A stretch of DNA of 64,000 bases from assembly GCA_963814435.1 (NCBI GenBank), contig CAWFCV010000012.1, positions 62,001-126,000 of the forward strand, written 5' to 3'. Positions 1 to 11,426 of this stretch are shown piece by piece. Origin of the DNA: JAEUPI01 sp963814435. Lineage in GTDB: Bacteria; Pseudomonadota; Gammaproteobacteria; Burkholderiales; Burkholderiaceae_C. Under the pieces are notes generated by a model. That model did no database searches, had not been told where the DNA came from, and was given only the letters and a program-made list of their open reading frames with translations. The translations under genes were made by a program, and so were the position numbers. The stretch's first letter is position 1. Each line of letters starts with the position of its first letter.

Positions 1-1445
1 CGGGTGAACGCGCCGCTCTCGGCGTAGTTGCTCTGTGCCCAGCCGACGCCGCCCTGCGCCGACAGGCTGACCCCGCGGGTCGGCAGGATCACGCTGTCGA
101 GGTTGCGCCAGACGCCGTGATACTGCAGGCTCAGCGCCTGTGCGTCGCGCCGGATTCCGGCGGCGGTGGTCTGTACCGAGCGGTCGAGGCCGACGAAATA
201 CAGCCGTTCGATGCGCGGCGTGTCCTGCGTGCGGCCGAGCCGCAGGCGCTGCGACAGCACGACGTCGACGTCGGTTTCGAGCCGCTCGATCTGCCAGCCC
301 AGCAGATTGCGATAGAAGCGCTCGCCCGGGTGGCTGCTGATCTCGCCCTCCCAGGCTTGCCGGTCGCGCCCGTATTCGAGCTTGTTGTGGGCCGTGGCGG
401 GGTAGCCGAAGATGCGCCGATGGGTGTACTCGAGCGACGTGCGCGGGCCGGTGTTCGCGCTGACGCCCACACCGATGGTGGCCGACTGGATCGGCAGTTC
501 GTGCAGCTGCACGCTGACCAGCACGGCTTCGGGGCTGGCCGGGTCGGCGTCGAACGTGACCACCGCGCTGTCGAACAGGCCGCTCTTGCGCAGCCGGTCC
601 TGGTAGTCGAGCAGCAGCACCTCCGTCAGCGGCTGGCCCGGACCGAAGCCCGACATGTTGCGAACCACGTCCTCGTCGTGCCGTTGCAGGCCGTCGATGT
701 GCAGGCCACCGGCCAGGAAGCGCGGCCCGCTGTCGACGGTGAGCGCCAGCGTGACCTCGGCCGACGCCACGTCGACATCGGCGGCACTGGCGGTCACCGC
801 GGCACGGGCGTAACCCAGCGCGCGCAATTGCGCCACCGCGCCCGATTTGGCGTTGCTCCAGTCGGCATTGCGAAAGAACGCGCCGCGGCCCATCGGCCAG
901 GCGCTGCGCAAGGCATCGATCTGCGCGCGTGCGTCGCCGTCGCCCGCAGCAGCAAATTGCTGCAGCGGGCCCTGCACGTCGAGCGCCAGGCTGCGCACGC
1001 GGGTGCGCGGACCGGGCGTGACCTTCACCAGCACCTTGCCGGGCGGCGACGGGTCGCGCTGCACCTGCACGCTGGCCGCGAAATAGCCTTCGGTCTGCAG
1101 CAGCTCGCGCGCCTGGGCGGGCGCCGCGCCCACCAGGCGCAGCCACTCGGTTTCGTCGCGAGCCTCGTCGTCGTTCAGCGCCACCAGGCGTGCCAGGTCG
1201 AGGTTGCGCTGCAGCAGCTCGCGCAGCGGTGCCGGAGCGTCGATCTCGAGCAGGACTTCGATTCGTTGTTGCGCCGCGGCCGACAACGGCTTGGGTTCGA
1301 CCGGGCCTTCGCCGGCGCGCAGCCGGTCATCGGCCGGCACCCGGGCCGCGGGAAGATCGGCGCAGCCAGAGACCAGCGCCACGCAGGCCGCGGCGCTCAG
1401 CGTCGCAGCCAGCAGGCGAAGACGGTCGCGCGCGCCACCCGTCAC
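1..1445 (-). CDS. tamA: TamA/Omp85-family outer-membrane assembly factor (partial, runs off left edge)
   Basis: Omp85-superfamily outer-membrane factor that, with TamB, helps insert autotransporters and other OMPs. About 481 codons are visible; the final beta-strands lie outside the window. A hydrophobic N-terminus ends in LVSGC (Cys near residue 28), followed by POTRA-like periplasmic sequence to about residue 310 and then barrel-like alternating segments such as TSLEYTHRRIFG. The start is the GTG at 1445-1443, which overlaps the stop of the upstream VWA gene as GTGA, implying translational coupling. The lipobox-like VSGC is unexpected for TamA, which normally has an ordinary signal peptide; lipidation is only inferred. 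A neighbouring tamB would be beyond the edge. Confidence 0.82.
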   Translation of the reverse strand, partial: MTGGARDRLRLLAATLSAAACVALVSGCADLPAARVPADDRLRAGEGPVEPKPLSAAAQQRIEVLLEIDAPAPLRELLQRNLDLARLVALNDDEARDETEWLRLVGAAPAQARELLQTEGYFAASVQVQRDPSPPGKVLVKVTPGPRTRVRSLALDVQGPLQQFAAAGDGDARAQIDALRSAWPMGRGAFFRNADWSNAKSGAVAQLRALGYARAAVTASAADVDVASAEVTLALTVDSGPRFLAGGLHIDGLQRHDEDVVRNMSGFGPGQPLTEVLLLDYQDRLRKSGLFDSAVVTFDADPASPEAVLVSVQLHELPIQSATIGVGVSANTGPRTSLEYTHRRIFGYPATAHNKLEYGRDRQAWEGEISSHPGERFYRNLLGWQIERLETDVDVVLSQRLRLGRTQDTPRIERLYFVGLDRSVQTTAAGIRRDAQALSLQYHGVWRNLDSVILPTRGVSLSAQGGVGWAQSNYAESGAFT

Positions 1446-2614
1446 TTGCTGAGCAGGCGCATCGCCGACTCTAGCCCGGGCAGGGTGAGCGGGAACATGC
1501 GGTGGTTGGTCAGCTGCTGGATGACGGCGATGCTCTGGCGGTACTGCCACACGCCCTGCGGCTCGGGGTTGATCCAGGCGAACTTGGGGAACGCGTTCGT
1601 CAGGCGTTGCAGCCACTCGGCGCCCGGCTCCTCGTTGTTGTATTCGACGCTGCCGCCGGGCTGCAGGATCTCGTACGGGCTCATCGTCGCGTCGCCGACG
1701 AAGATCAGCTTGTAGTCCTTGTTGTACTTGCGGATGATGTCCCAGGTGGGCATCTTCTCGGAGAAGCGGCGCCGGTTGTTCTTCCACATGAAGTCGTAGA
1801 CGCAGTTGTGGAAGTAGTAGAACTCGAGGTGCTTGAATTCGGTCTTGGTCGCCGAGAAAAGTTCCTCCACGCGATGGATGTGCTCGTCCATCGTGCCGCC
1901 CACGTCCATCAGCAGCAGCACCTTCACCTTGTTGTGCCGCTCGGGAATCATCTTGATGTCGAGCATGCCGGCGTTGGCCGCGGTGCAGTGGATCGTGTCG
2001 TCGAGATCCAGCTCGAGCTCGGAGCCCTCGCGCGCGAAGCGGCGCAGCCGCCGCAGCGCGATCTTGATGTTGCGCGTGCCGAGCTCGAGCGAATCGTCGT
2101 AGTCCTTGTACGCGCGCTGGTCCCACACCTTCACCGCCGAGCGGTTGCGGCCCTTGTCCTGGCCGATGCGGATGCCCTGCGGGTTGTAGCCGTAGGCGCC
2201 GAACGGGCTGGTGCCGCCGGTGCCGATCATCTTGCTGCCGCCTTCGTGGCGATTCTTCTGCTCCTCGAAACGCTTCTTCAGCGTTTCCATCAGCTCGTCC
2301 CAGCCCATCTTCTCGATCTTGGCCTTGTCCTCCGGGCTCAGCTCGAGCTCGAGGTTCTTGCGCAGCCACTCGAGCGGGATGTCCTGCGTGAAGTCGGTCA
2401 GCAGCTCCACGCCCTTGAAGTAGGCCGAGAACGCGCGGTCGAACTTGTCGAAGTGCGCCTCGTCCTTCACCAGCGTGGTGCGCGCCAGGTAGTAGAAGTC
2501 GTCGACCGACGGGCCGATCACCTCGGCCTGGATGGCCTCGAGCAGCGTCAGGTACTCCTTCACCGAGACCGGCAGCTTGGCGGCGCGCAGCGTGTAGAAG
2601 AAGTTGATCAGCAT
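1442..2614 (-). CDS. VWA domain-containing protein, CoxE-like (MoxR partner type)
   Basis: About 390 residues, soluble, with a C-terminal von Willebrand A domain. The metal-site motif reads LLLMDVGGTMDEHI near residue 235, the DxGxT variant seen in CoxE-type VWA proteins instead of the classical DxSxS. Such proteins usually work with a MoxR-type AAA+ ATPase as a metal-cofactor or complex-assembly chaperone pair. Here a MoxR gene of the right subtype lies on the same strand about 4 kb upstream (6814-7656) with three unrelated genes between. I prefer the ATG at 2614 (MLINFFYTL) over 2629 because GGGG lies just upstream. The stop overlaps the tamA start. Confidence 0.85.
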   Translation of the reverse strand: MLINFFYTLRAAKLPVSVKEYLTLLEAIQAEVIGPSVDDFYYLARTTLVKDEAHFDKFDRAFSAYFKGVELLTDFTQDIPLEWLRKNLELELSPEDKAKIEKMGWDELMETLKKRFEEQKNRHEGGSKMIGTGGTSPFGAYGYNPQGIRIGQDKGRNRSAVKVWDQRAYKDYDDSLELGTRNIKIALRRLRRFAREGSELELDLDDTIHCTAANAGMLDIKMIPERHNKVKVLLLMDVGGTMDEHIHRVEELFSATKTEFKHLEFYYFHNCVYDFMWKNNRRRFSEKMPTWDIIRKYNKDYKLIFVGDATMSPYEILQPGGSVEYNNEEPGAEWLQRLTNAFPKFAWINPEPQGVWQYRQSIAVIQQLTNHRMFPLTLPGLESAMRLLSK

Positions 2615-2696
2615 GACGGCCCCAAGCATAGCCGCAGTCGGCAGCGGGCGCAGCCCGCGGTCACGCTTGGATGCGAATCAGCGCGCAGGCCGGCGA

Positions 2697-4706
2697 TCAG
2701 CTCGGCCTCGCCACCGAGGCTGCGACGTCGTGCCGTTTCAGCCAGGCGAAGAACTCGCCGTACCACAGCTTGCTGTTGCGCGGCTTGAGCACCCAGTGGT
2801 TCTCGTCGGGGAACCACACCAGCCGCGCGTCGATGCCGCGTGCCTTCAGCGTGTTGTAGTAGGCCAGGCCCTGCGCATCGGGCACGCGATAGTCCAGCGC
2901 GCCGTGGATCACCAACGTCGGCGTGGTGAAGCGCGCGGCGAAGGCGTGTGGCGACTGCGCATGGACCTTCGCCATGTCGTCCCAGTACGCGGCCCCGAGC
3001 TCCTTCGGGAACCAGGTGTAGGCGTCCTCGGCGAACATGCCCACCCAGTCGTAGCAGCCGGCATGGCAGACGTAGGCGGCGTAGCGGCCGCGCTTGGCGT
3101 GCGCGTTCATCCACGCCACCATGTAGCCGCCGTAGCTGCCGCCGGAGGCGAAGACGCGGCGCTTGTCGATCCACGGCTTCTTCAGCAGCCAGTCGGTCGC
3201 GGCCTCGATGTCCTTCAGTTCGAGCTCGCCCCAGCGGTGGGTGATCGAATCGAGGAACGCGTAGCCGAAGCTCGACGAGCCGTGGTAGTTGACATTGACC
3301 ACCACGTAGCCCTGCGCGGCGAAGAGCTTGTTGTTCCAGCGGTAGTGCCAGTTGTCGCCCGGCGCGGTGTGCGGGCCGCCGTGGATCGTGTGCAGCAACG
3401 GGTACTTCTTCTTCGGATCGAACCCCGGCGGATAGAACACCCACATCTGCACCGGGTCGCCCAACGCGCCGGTGATCCAGACCTCCTCGTGCCGCCCCAT
3501 CTGCACCGCGCCGAGCACGTCGTCGTTGAAGCGGTCGATGCGCTGCAGCGGTGCGCCGGGCACGGCCGCAAAGGCCCGCGCCGGGTGGTTTGCCGAGTCG
3601 GTCAGCGTCACCAGCGTGCCGGCCGCCTTGTCGAAGCCGAGCACCGTGCCGCCCTCGGCCACCATCTCGGCGCGGCGGTGGGGGCGTTCGAAGCGCCACA
3701 GGTGGGTGCGGCCTTTTTGCTCCGCGGTGAACAGCAGCGCCTGTCCGTCGTCCTCCCACAGCAGCGGGGCCTGCGGCTCGTGGTCCCACTGCGCACTCTC
3801 GACCTCCCAGCGGCCGGATTCACGCTCCCACACTGCCAGTTGCGACGGCATCGTGTGCTTCAGGCCCTCGTGCTTGGCGAGGAAGGCGATCTGCCGGCCG
3901 TCGGCGCTGTAGCGCGGCGCGCCGAAGGTCCAGTTGGCGTCGCGTGCGATGACCGTGAAGCGCCCCGTCCTCAGGTCGAGCTCGGCCAGCGCGAAGCGGT
4001 TGTCCAGGCGTTTCTCGTCGGCCGGGTCGAACGCGAACACGATGCGCCGGCCGTCGGGTGCGATGTCGAAGCACTTGGTGTCGGGTTCGGCGCGCTCCAG
4101 CTCGTAGCCGCTGCCCTCGAACAGGCAACGCGCGCGGCCGCTGGCCAGCTCGAGCAGGTGCAGTTGCGGCACACGCCCCATCGGCAACGAGCGGTCCCAA
4201 AAGCGGTACAGCGCCTCGCTGGTCACATAGGCCGATTCCTTGCGTTCGGCGTGCGCCTTTGCCTGCGCCGCCTGCGCCGCCGACCCCTTGAGCTCGGGCC
4301 ACACCCAGGACACGAACGCGACGCGCTTGCCATCGGGAAACCAGCGAAACGCCTCGACGCCGGTGGCCACGTTGCCGACGCGGCGCGCCTCGCCGCCGTC
4401 CGGCGCGATCACGTAGAACTGGTTCGTCGCATCCTTGTGCCCCTGCTGATCGCGCTTGGCGACGAATCCGATCAGGTCGCCCCTCGGGCTGAATGCCGGC
4501 TGGCCGTCCTTGTCGCCGCAGTGGGTCAGCCGCCGCGGCGCACCGCCCAGCGTCGACAGCAGCCAGAGCGCCGAGTGGCTCGCGTTGTCGTGCATCGAAT
4601 GGTCGGTCACCGCCACCACGGCCTGCGCGCCGTCGGGTGACGCGTCCACGCTGCCCAGGCGTTGCAGTTTCCACAGCGTGTCGACGTCGAGTGGCCTTTT
4701 CGGCAT
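2697..4706 (-). CDS. S9 family peptidase (acylaminoacyl/dipeptidyl peptidase type)
   Basis: 669-residue serine peptidase of the prolyl-oligopeptidase clan (S9C-like), cleaving short peptides. An N-terminal WD/beta-propeller part (to about residue 400, repeated SPDG/SPRGD blades) precedes an alpha/beta-hydrolase domain. The catalytic triad is visible: Ser in GGSYGGYM (about 523), Asp in HGALDYRVP (about 605) and His in DENHWVL (about 636). No signal peptide, so probably cytosolic. The start at 4706 (MPKRPLDVDTLW) has an AGGAG six bases upstream; upstream in-frame ATGs lack this. Intact, and divergent from the diguanylate cyclase gene. Confidence 0.93.
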   Translation of the reverse strand: MPKRPLDVDTLWKLQRLGSVDASPDGAQAVVAVTDHSMHDNASHSALWLLSTLGGAPRRLTHCGDKDGQPAFSPRGDLIGFVAKRDQQGHKDATNQFYVIAPDGGEARRVGNVATGVEAFRWFPDGKRVAFVSWVWPELKGSAAQAAQAKAHAERKESAYVTSEALYRFWDRSLPMGRVPQLHLLELASGRARCLFEGSGYELERAEPDTKCFDIAPDGRRIVFAFDPADEKRLDNRFALAELDLRTGRFTVIARDANWTFGAPRYSADGRQIAFLAKHEGLKHTMPSQLAVWERESGRWEVESAQWDHEPQAPLLWEDDGQALLFTAEQKGRTHLWRFERPHRRAEMVAEGGTVLGFDKAAGTLVTLTDSANHPARAFAAVPGAPLQRIDRFNDDVLGAVQMGRHEEVWITGALGDPVQMWVFYPPGFDPKKKYPLLHTIHGGPHTAPGDNWHYRWNNKLFAAQGYVVVNVNYHGSSSFGYAFLDSITHRWGELELKDIEAATDWLLKKPWIDKRRVFASGGSYGGYMVAWMNAHAKRGRYAAYVCHAGCYDWVGMFAEDAYTWFPKELGAAYWDDMAKVHAQSPHAFAARFTTPTLVIHGALDYRVPDAQGLAYYNTLKARGIDARLVWFPDENHWVLKPRNSKLWYGEFFAWLKRHDVAASVARPS

Positions 4707-4872
4707 GCGCTCTCCTGGGCGATGGACCGGCAGTATCGAGCATTCGTGCACTTTGGCACCAGGGCGCCGGTGTCCGATGGCGCGGGCCTCAATCGGGCTG
4801 CCGTGCTGCCGATGAAGGGCTGAGCGAGGCCACCGGCCGGCCCGCGCGTCCGCGCGCCTCGCGCCGCGCAGC

Positions 4873-6093
4873 ATGAATGACGCCTCCATCCTGATCCTCG
4901 CGCTGGCCGTGCAGCAGATGCTGTTCGCGGCCGGCTGGTGGCTCAGCGCGCGCGAACTGCCGGAATCGCGCTTCGCGCTGCGTCAGTGGGCCGGCTTCTG
5001 CGGTGCCAGCGCGATGGCCTTGTTCCTGTTCACCGAACCCGCGCGCGCGGCGTTGGGCGGCGCGGCGGTGATGTTGCGCAACGCCGGCATCGTGCTCGCG
5101 TTCGTGCTGTTGCGCCGCGGCCTGCTCGGGTTCCTGCGCAGCCCCTTGCGCGAGCGCGAACAGTGGGGCCTGTTCGTGGCCTGTCTGGCGGTGATGGCCT
5201 GGCTGGGCACGGCGCCGGAGAGCGCCCAATGGCGCACGGCGGTGCTGTCCGCGGTGCTGAGCTGGTCGCTGTGGCGAGCCGCGTTCGAGTCGCACCGCGG
5301 CCGCGCCGAGTTCGGCGTGTTCACCGTGGGCCTGATCGGCCTGCCGCTGGCGTTGGTCGGATCGGCGATGGCAGCGCGTGGCACGCTGGCGCTGGCGCTG
5401 CCGCAGTCGGGGGTGGCGACGCTGACTCAGGCGACGCAATTCAATGTCGCCATGCTGCTGGCGCTGGTGGTGCTGACGGCGGTGTTCCACTTCACGCTGG
5501 GCTACCTTGTGATGAGCCGCATGATGGCGTCGTTGCGCCACCTGTCCAGTCACGACAGCCTCACCGCATTGCCCAACCGGCGCGCGTTCGAGCAGCGGCT
5601 GCTGCAGGAAATCGCCGCCAGCCGGCGCACGGGGTTGCCGCTGGGCCTGCTGATGATCGACGTCGACCACTTCAAGCGCATCAACGATCGCTTCGGCCAT
5701 GCCGGCGGCGATCTGGCGCTGCGCCGCGTGGCCGACCGGCTGGCGCAGGCTGCGCGAGGCAACGACGTGGTGGCGCGCCTGGGGGGCGAGGAGTTCGGCG
5801 TGCTGTTGCCTGCCACCGATGCCGCCGGCATCCGCCAGGCCGCCGAGCGCCTGCGTCGCGCCGTGGGTGGGCAGCCGCTGGAGATCGAGGGCCAGCATTC
5901 GCTGGTGACCGTGAGCGTGGGCGCCTCGATGCGCCTGACTGAGGAGCACGATGCCCAGGCGATGCTGCGGCGCGCCGACCAGGCGCTGTACCGCGCCAAG
6001 GGCGAAGGGCGTGACCGGGTCGTGTTCGACACGCTGGCACAGGTGAGCGACGCGCCGCCGCGGCCCGACAGCCGCGCGGTCGAGCGGGGCTGA
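4873..6093 (+). CDS. Membrane diguanylate cyclase (GGDEF)
   Basis: 406 residues: six or so hydrophobic segments in the first 215 residues, then a GGDEF domain. The active-site motif is GGEEF (about residues 304-308), a functional variant, and an RxxD (RGND) inhibitory I-site sits at the normal distance upstream, so the enzyme should make cyclic-di-GMP from two GTP and be product-inhibited. The membrane part resembles no sensor domain I can name. The stop is 15 bases from the convergent acetyltransferase stop. No strong ribosome site precedes the ATG at 4873. Confidence 0.92.
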   Translation: MNDASILILALAVQQMLFAAGWWLSARELPESRFALRQWAGFCGASAMALFLFTEPARAALGGAAVMLRNAGIVLAFVLLRRGLLGFLRSPLREREQWGLFVACLAVMAWLGTAPESAQWRTAVLSAVLSWSLWRAAFESHRGRAEFGVFTVGLIGLPLALVGSAMAARGTLALALPQSGVATLTQATQFNVAMLLALVVLTAVFHFTLGYLVMSRMMASLRHLSSHDSLTALPNRRAFEQRLLQEIAASRRTGLPLGLLMIDVDHFKRINDRFGHAGGDLALRRVADRLAQAARGNDVVARLGGEEFGVLLPATDAAGIRQAAERLRRAVGGQPLEIEGQHSLVTVSVGASMRLTEEHDAQAMLRRADQALYRAKGEGRDRVVFDTLAQVSDAPPRPDSRAVERG

Positions 6094-6108
6094 TGCTCGA
6101 TCAGGCGC

Positions 6109-6699
6109 TCAGCGCGGCCTGCTGAGCTGCCAGTCGAGGTGCTCACGCACCACGGGCCACTCGGCGGCCGTGATGCTGTAGACGGCGGTATCGCGCAGAT
6201 GGCCCTGGGCGTCGCGCTGGTGCGCGCGCAGCATGCCATCGAGTTGCGCGCCCAGACGCTCGATCGCGCGGCGACTCTGCGTGTTCAGGCGGTGCGTGCG
6301 GAACTCCACCGCAATGCACTGCAGCGCCTCGAAGGCATGCCGCAGCAGCAGACGTTTGCACTCGGTGTTCAGCGGCGTGCGCTGGGCGCTGCCCGCGTAC
6401 CAAGTCGAGCCGATCTCGACGCGCCGGTGCGCGGCATCGATGTTCATGTAGGTGGTCATGCCGACGATGCGCCCGGCGCCGTCGAAGACCGTGAACGGCA
6501 GCATCGAACCCCGGGCCTGCAGATCGAGCCGGCGCGTGATCTCGGCCGCCATGCCGTCGGGCGACGGCACGGCCGTGTACCAGAGCTTCCACAGTTCGCC
6601 GTCGCGCGTTGCGGCGACGAGGCCATCGTGGTGTACGGGGCTCAGCGGTTCGAGCCGCGCGTGGGTGTCGCGCAGCGTGACCGGGTCCGGCCAGGGCAT
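6109..6699 (-). CDS. GNAT family N-acetyltransferase (RimJ/RimL-like)
   Basis: 196-residue acetyltransferase of the RimJ/RimL/YkkB type, transferring an acetyl group from acetyl-CoA to an amine (protein N-terminus or small molecule; substrate not predictable). The family's phrases VEIGSTWYAGSAQRTPLNTECKRLL and FRTHRLNTQSRRAIERLGA are clear, covering the beta4/beta5 acetyl-CoA site. A good AAGGA lies about 10 bases before the ATG at 6699. It stands between the diguanylate cyclase (convergent) and the MoxR gene (same strand, 114-base gap). Confidence 0.9.
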   Translation of the reverse strand: MPWPDPVTLRDTHARLEPLSPVHHDGLVAATRDGELWKLWYTAVPSPDGMAAEITRRLDLQARGSMLPFTVFDGAGRIVGMTTYMNIDAAHRRVEIGSTWYAGSAQRTPLNTECKRLLLRHAFEALQCIAVEFRTHRLNTQSRRAIERLGAQLDGMLRAHQRDAQGHLRDTAVYSITAAEWPVVREHLDWQLSRPR

Positions 6700-6813
6700 G
6701 GGTGGCTGTCCTTACAAATTCGAGCGGCGAGGGTGGCCGTGGCCGGTGCCTCAAGCGCGTTCAGCCCGCCGTGCGACGAGAGCCTTCGCCGCAGCCGACG
6801 AGCGACGAGCCGA

Positions 6814-7656
6814 TCATCGGTTGTGCCTCTGCATGAACACGAGCTTCTCGAACAGCGTCACGTCCTGCTCGTTCTTCAGCAGCGCGCCCACCAGCGGCGG
6901 CACCGACACCTTGTCGTCCTTGCTCTGCAGCACCTCGAGCGGGATGTCCTCGGCCACCAGCAGCTTCAGCCAATCCAGCAGCTCCGAGGTCGACGGCTTC
7001 TTTTTCAGCCCGGGCAGGCCGCGCACGTCGTAGAAGGTCTTCAGCGCCGCGCCGAGCAGCTCCTTCTTCAGGCCCGGAAAGTGCACGTCGACGATTTGCT
7101 TCATCGTCTCGGCGTCCGGGAACTTGATGTAGTGGAAGAAGCAGCGGCGCAGGAACGCGTCGGGCAGTTCCTTCTCGTTGTTGGAGGTGATGAACACCAC
7201 CGGCCGGTGCCTGGCTTTGATGAGCTCGCGTGTCTCGTAGACGTAGAACTCCATGCGGTCGAGTTCGCGCAGCAGGTCGTTCGGGAACTCGATGTCGGCC
7301 TTGTCGATCTCGTCGATCAGCAGCGCGATCGGCTCGTCGGCGGTGAAGGCCTGCCACAGCGTGCCGCGCACGATGTAGTTGTGGATGTCACGCACCTTCT
7401 CGTCGCCGAGCTGGCTGTCGCGCAGGCGACTCACGGCGTCGTATTCGTAGAGCCCTTGTTGAGCCTTGGTGGTGCTCTTGATGTGCCACTGCAGCAGCGG
7501 CATGCCGATCGCACTCGACACTTCCTCGGCGAGCATCGTCTTGCCGGTGCCGGGCTCGCCCTTGACCAGCAGCGGGCGTTTCAGCGTGATCGCGGCGTTC
7601 ACCGCGAGCATCAGGTCCTGGGTGGCGACGTAGTTGTCCGAGCCTTGGAATTTCAT
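6814..7656 (-). CDS. MoxR-type AAA+ ATPase
   Basis: 280-residue MoxR-family AAA+ ATPase, typical length. Walker A GEPGTGKT is at residues 33-40, Walker B LLIDEIDKAD near 105 and the sensor sequence VFITSNNEKELPDAFLRRC follows. MoxR ATPases remodel protein complexes together with a VWA protein. The matching VWA gene is downstream on the same strand (1442-2614) but separated by a peptidase, a cyclase and an acetyltransferase. The longer reading frame to 7887 is not credible; the start at 7656 (MKFQGSDNYVATQ) gives the family N-terminus. It is divergent from cytochrome c4 over a 118-base promoter region. Confidence 0.92.
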   Translation of the reverse strand: MKFQGSDNYVATQDLMLAVNAAITLKRPLLVKGEPGTGKTMLAEEVSSAIGMPLLQWHIKSTTKAQQGLYEYDAVSRLRDSQLGDEKVRDIHNYIVRGTLWQAFTADEPIALLIDEIDKADIEFPNDLLRELDRMEFYVYETRELIKARHRPVVFITSNNEKELPDAFLRRCFFHYIKFPDAETMKQIVDVHFPGLKKELLGAALKTFYDVRGLPGLKKKPSTSELLDWLKLLVAEDIPLEVLQSKDDKVSVPPLVGALLKNEQDVTLFEKLVFMQRHNR

Positions 7657-7688
7657 TGTGAGCGGCACACGCGATGGGTTCGGGCCAG

Positions 7689-7709
7689 TATAAAGGCCGC
7701 CCCTATAAT
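7689..7709 (+). promoter_or_regulatory. Putative -10 elements in the moxR/cytochrome c4 divergent region
   Basis: A perfect TATAAT at 7704-7709 and a TATAAA at 7689-7694 lie in an otherwise GC-rich 118-base divergent spacer. TATAAT is 65 bases before the cytochrome c4 ATG. No convincing -35 hexamer is seen at 17 bases, so the call rests on the -10 only. Confidence 0.4.
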
Positions 7710-7774
7710 CGCGCGCCGTGCGGTCCCGTGACCGGGCCGCGCGAACGCCACCCATCATCGAAGCTCGCCTGCCC

Positions 7775-8461
7775 ATGAAAAAAACGCTGATCGTCTGGAT
7801 GGCCCTGCTGGCCGGCTCCACCCTGGCTCTGGCGCAGGACGTCAAGGGCGACGCCGGCGCCGGTGCGAAGAAGGTCGCGATGTGCATCGGCTGCCACGGG
7901 CTGCCGGGCTACCAGGCGAGTTTTCCGCAGGTCTACAAGGTGCCCAAGATCGCCGGGCAGAACGCGAAGTACATCGTCGCGGCGCTCGGCGGCTATCGCA
8001 GTGGCGATCGCAAGCATCCGTCGATGCGAGCCATCGCCGGCTCGATGTCCGACCAGGACATGGCCGACGTGGCCGTGTACTACGAGGCGTTGGGCAAGGA
8101 GGCGAACGCCGCCGTGCCGCCCGCCGCGCCGCCCGCCTCGGGGGCACTGCAGGCCAAGCTGGCGGTCTGCGCCGCCTGCCATGGCCCGAACTTCAACAAC
8201 ACCACCGACCCTGCCAACCCGCGCCTCGCCGGCCAGCATGCCGACTACCTGTTCGTCTCGCTCACCGCCTACATGACCGACGGCAACCCGCAGGTCGGGC
8301 GCGCCAGCGCGACGATGCGCGGCATGGTCGCGCAGGAGGTCGACGGCAAGAAGAAACCCGTCTTCACGCGCGACGAACTCAAGCAGGTGGCCGAATACCT
8401 CGCCGGCCTGCCGGGTGAGTTGAAGACGGTGCCGCAATCTCGTTTTCACGCGGCCCATTGA
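7775..8461 (+). CDS. Cytochrome c4, di-haem periplasmic electron carrier
   Basis: 228-residue periplasmic cytochrome c4 that shuttles electrons, usually from the bc1 complex to terminal oxidases. A Sec signal peptide ends ALA-QD near residue 20. Two class I c-type domains follow, with haem motifs CIGCH (37-41) and CAACH (about 132-136) and distal Met candidates in MRAIAGSMSDQDM and TMRGM. The start at 7775 (MKKTLIVWM) gives the signal peptide; the in-frame extension upstream does not look coding. It converges on cueR with 49 bases between stops. Confidence 0.93.
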   Translation: MKKTLIVWMALLAGSTLALAQDVKGDAGAGAKKVAMCIGCHGLPGYQASFPQVYKVPKIAGQNAKYIVAALGGYRSGDRKHPSMRAIAGSMSDQDMADVAVYYEALGKEANAAVPPAAPPASGALQAKLAVCAACHGPNFNNTTDPANPRLAGQHADYLFVSLTAYMTDGNPQVGRASATMRGMVAQEVDGKKKPVFTRDELKQVAEYLAGLPGELKTVPQSRFHAAH

Positions 8462-8510
8462 GCCGAGCCAGACCGGGCCGGAGCCGACGCGCTGAGGCGA
8501 TGGTGCTGGC

Positions 8511-8911
8511 CTAAGCCGCAGGGCCGCCGGCCAGGTCGTCGAGGATCGGGCACTCCGGCCGCGCGTCGCCGTGGCAGCCGTTTGCCAGATGTTGCAGCGT
8601 GCGCTGCATCGCCGCCATCTCGTCGATGCGCCGTTGCAGGTCGGCCGCGTGCGCCTGGGCAATGCGTTTCACGTCGGCGCTGGCGCGCCGGCGGTTGCGC
8701 CACAGACCGAGCAGGGTCTCGATCTCCTTGATCGAGAAACCGAGGTCGCGCGCGCGGCGGATGAAGCGCAGCGTGTGGATCGACGATTCGTCGTACTGCC
8801 GATAGCCCGCCGCGGTGCGTGGCACCTTGGGCAGCAGGCCCAGGCTTTCGTAGTGCCGGATCATCTTGGCCGACACCGCCGATTGCAACGACGCTTGTCC
8901 GATGTTCATCG

Positions 8912-8915
<4 letters not shown>
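8511..8915 (-). CDS. cueR: CueR-type copper-responsive MerR regulator
   Basis: 134-residue MerR-family activator. The N-terminal winged helix reads MNIGQASLQSAVSAKMIRHYESLGLL. The C-terminal metal loop has Cys114 and Cys122 (GCHGDARPECPI), matching the two-cysteine Cu(I) site of CueR/HmrR rather than Zn or Hg sensors. The ATG at 8915 overlaps the copA stop as ATGA and has GAGGA just upstream. It is thus cotranscribed with copA and predicted to activate both the copA and copZ promoters, which carry near-identical operators (11364-11384 and 11430-11450). Confidence 0.93.
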
Positions 8916-11350
<2,435 letters not shown>

Positions 11351-11356
11351 CGGCGC

Positions 11357-11387
11357 AGCTTAGACCTTGACATGATGGCAAGGTCAA
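11357..11387 (-). promoter_or_regulatory. CueR-type promoter/operator of copA
   Basis: Read on the minus strand: -35 TTGACC (11387-11382), a 19-base spacer and -10 TAAGCT (11362-11357). The long spacer is the MerR-family hallmark. Inside it lies a dyad (11364-11384) with arms ACCTTGAC and GGCAAGGT around a 5-base centre, one mismatch from perfect. It lies immediately upstream of the copA ATG, so the leader is very short. Confidence 0.85.
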
Positions 11388-11426
11388 GGCCGATCAAGAA
11401 ACCTGCAAAGAAAAGGGGCCCGGACC

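Noticed and set aside
117..1715. Long plus-strand ORF (532 aa) opposite tamA and the VWA gene
   Set aside because: Low-complexity Arg/Ala/His/Gln-rich translation typical of antisense frames in GC-rich DNA; the minus strand encodes recognisable proteins.
2604..4640. 678-aa plus-strand ORF opposite the S9 peptidase
   Set aside because: Antisense shadow; no domain and the peptidase triad is on the other strand.
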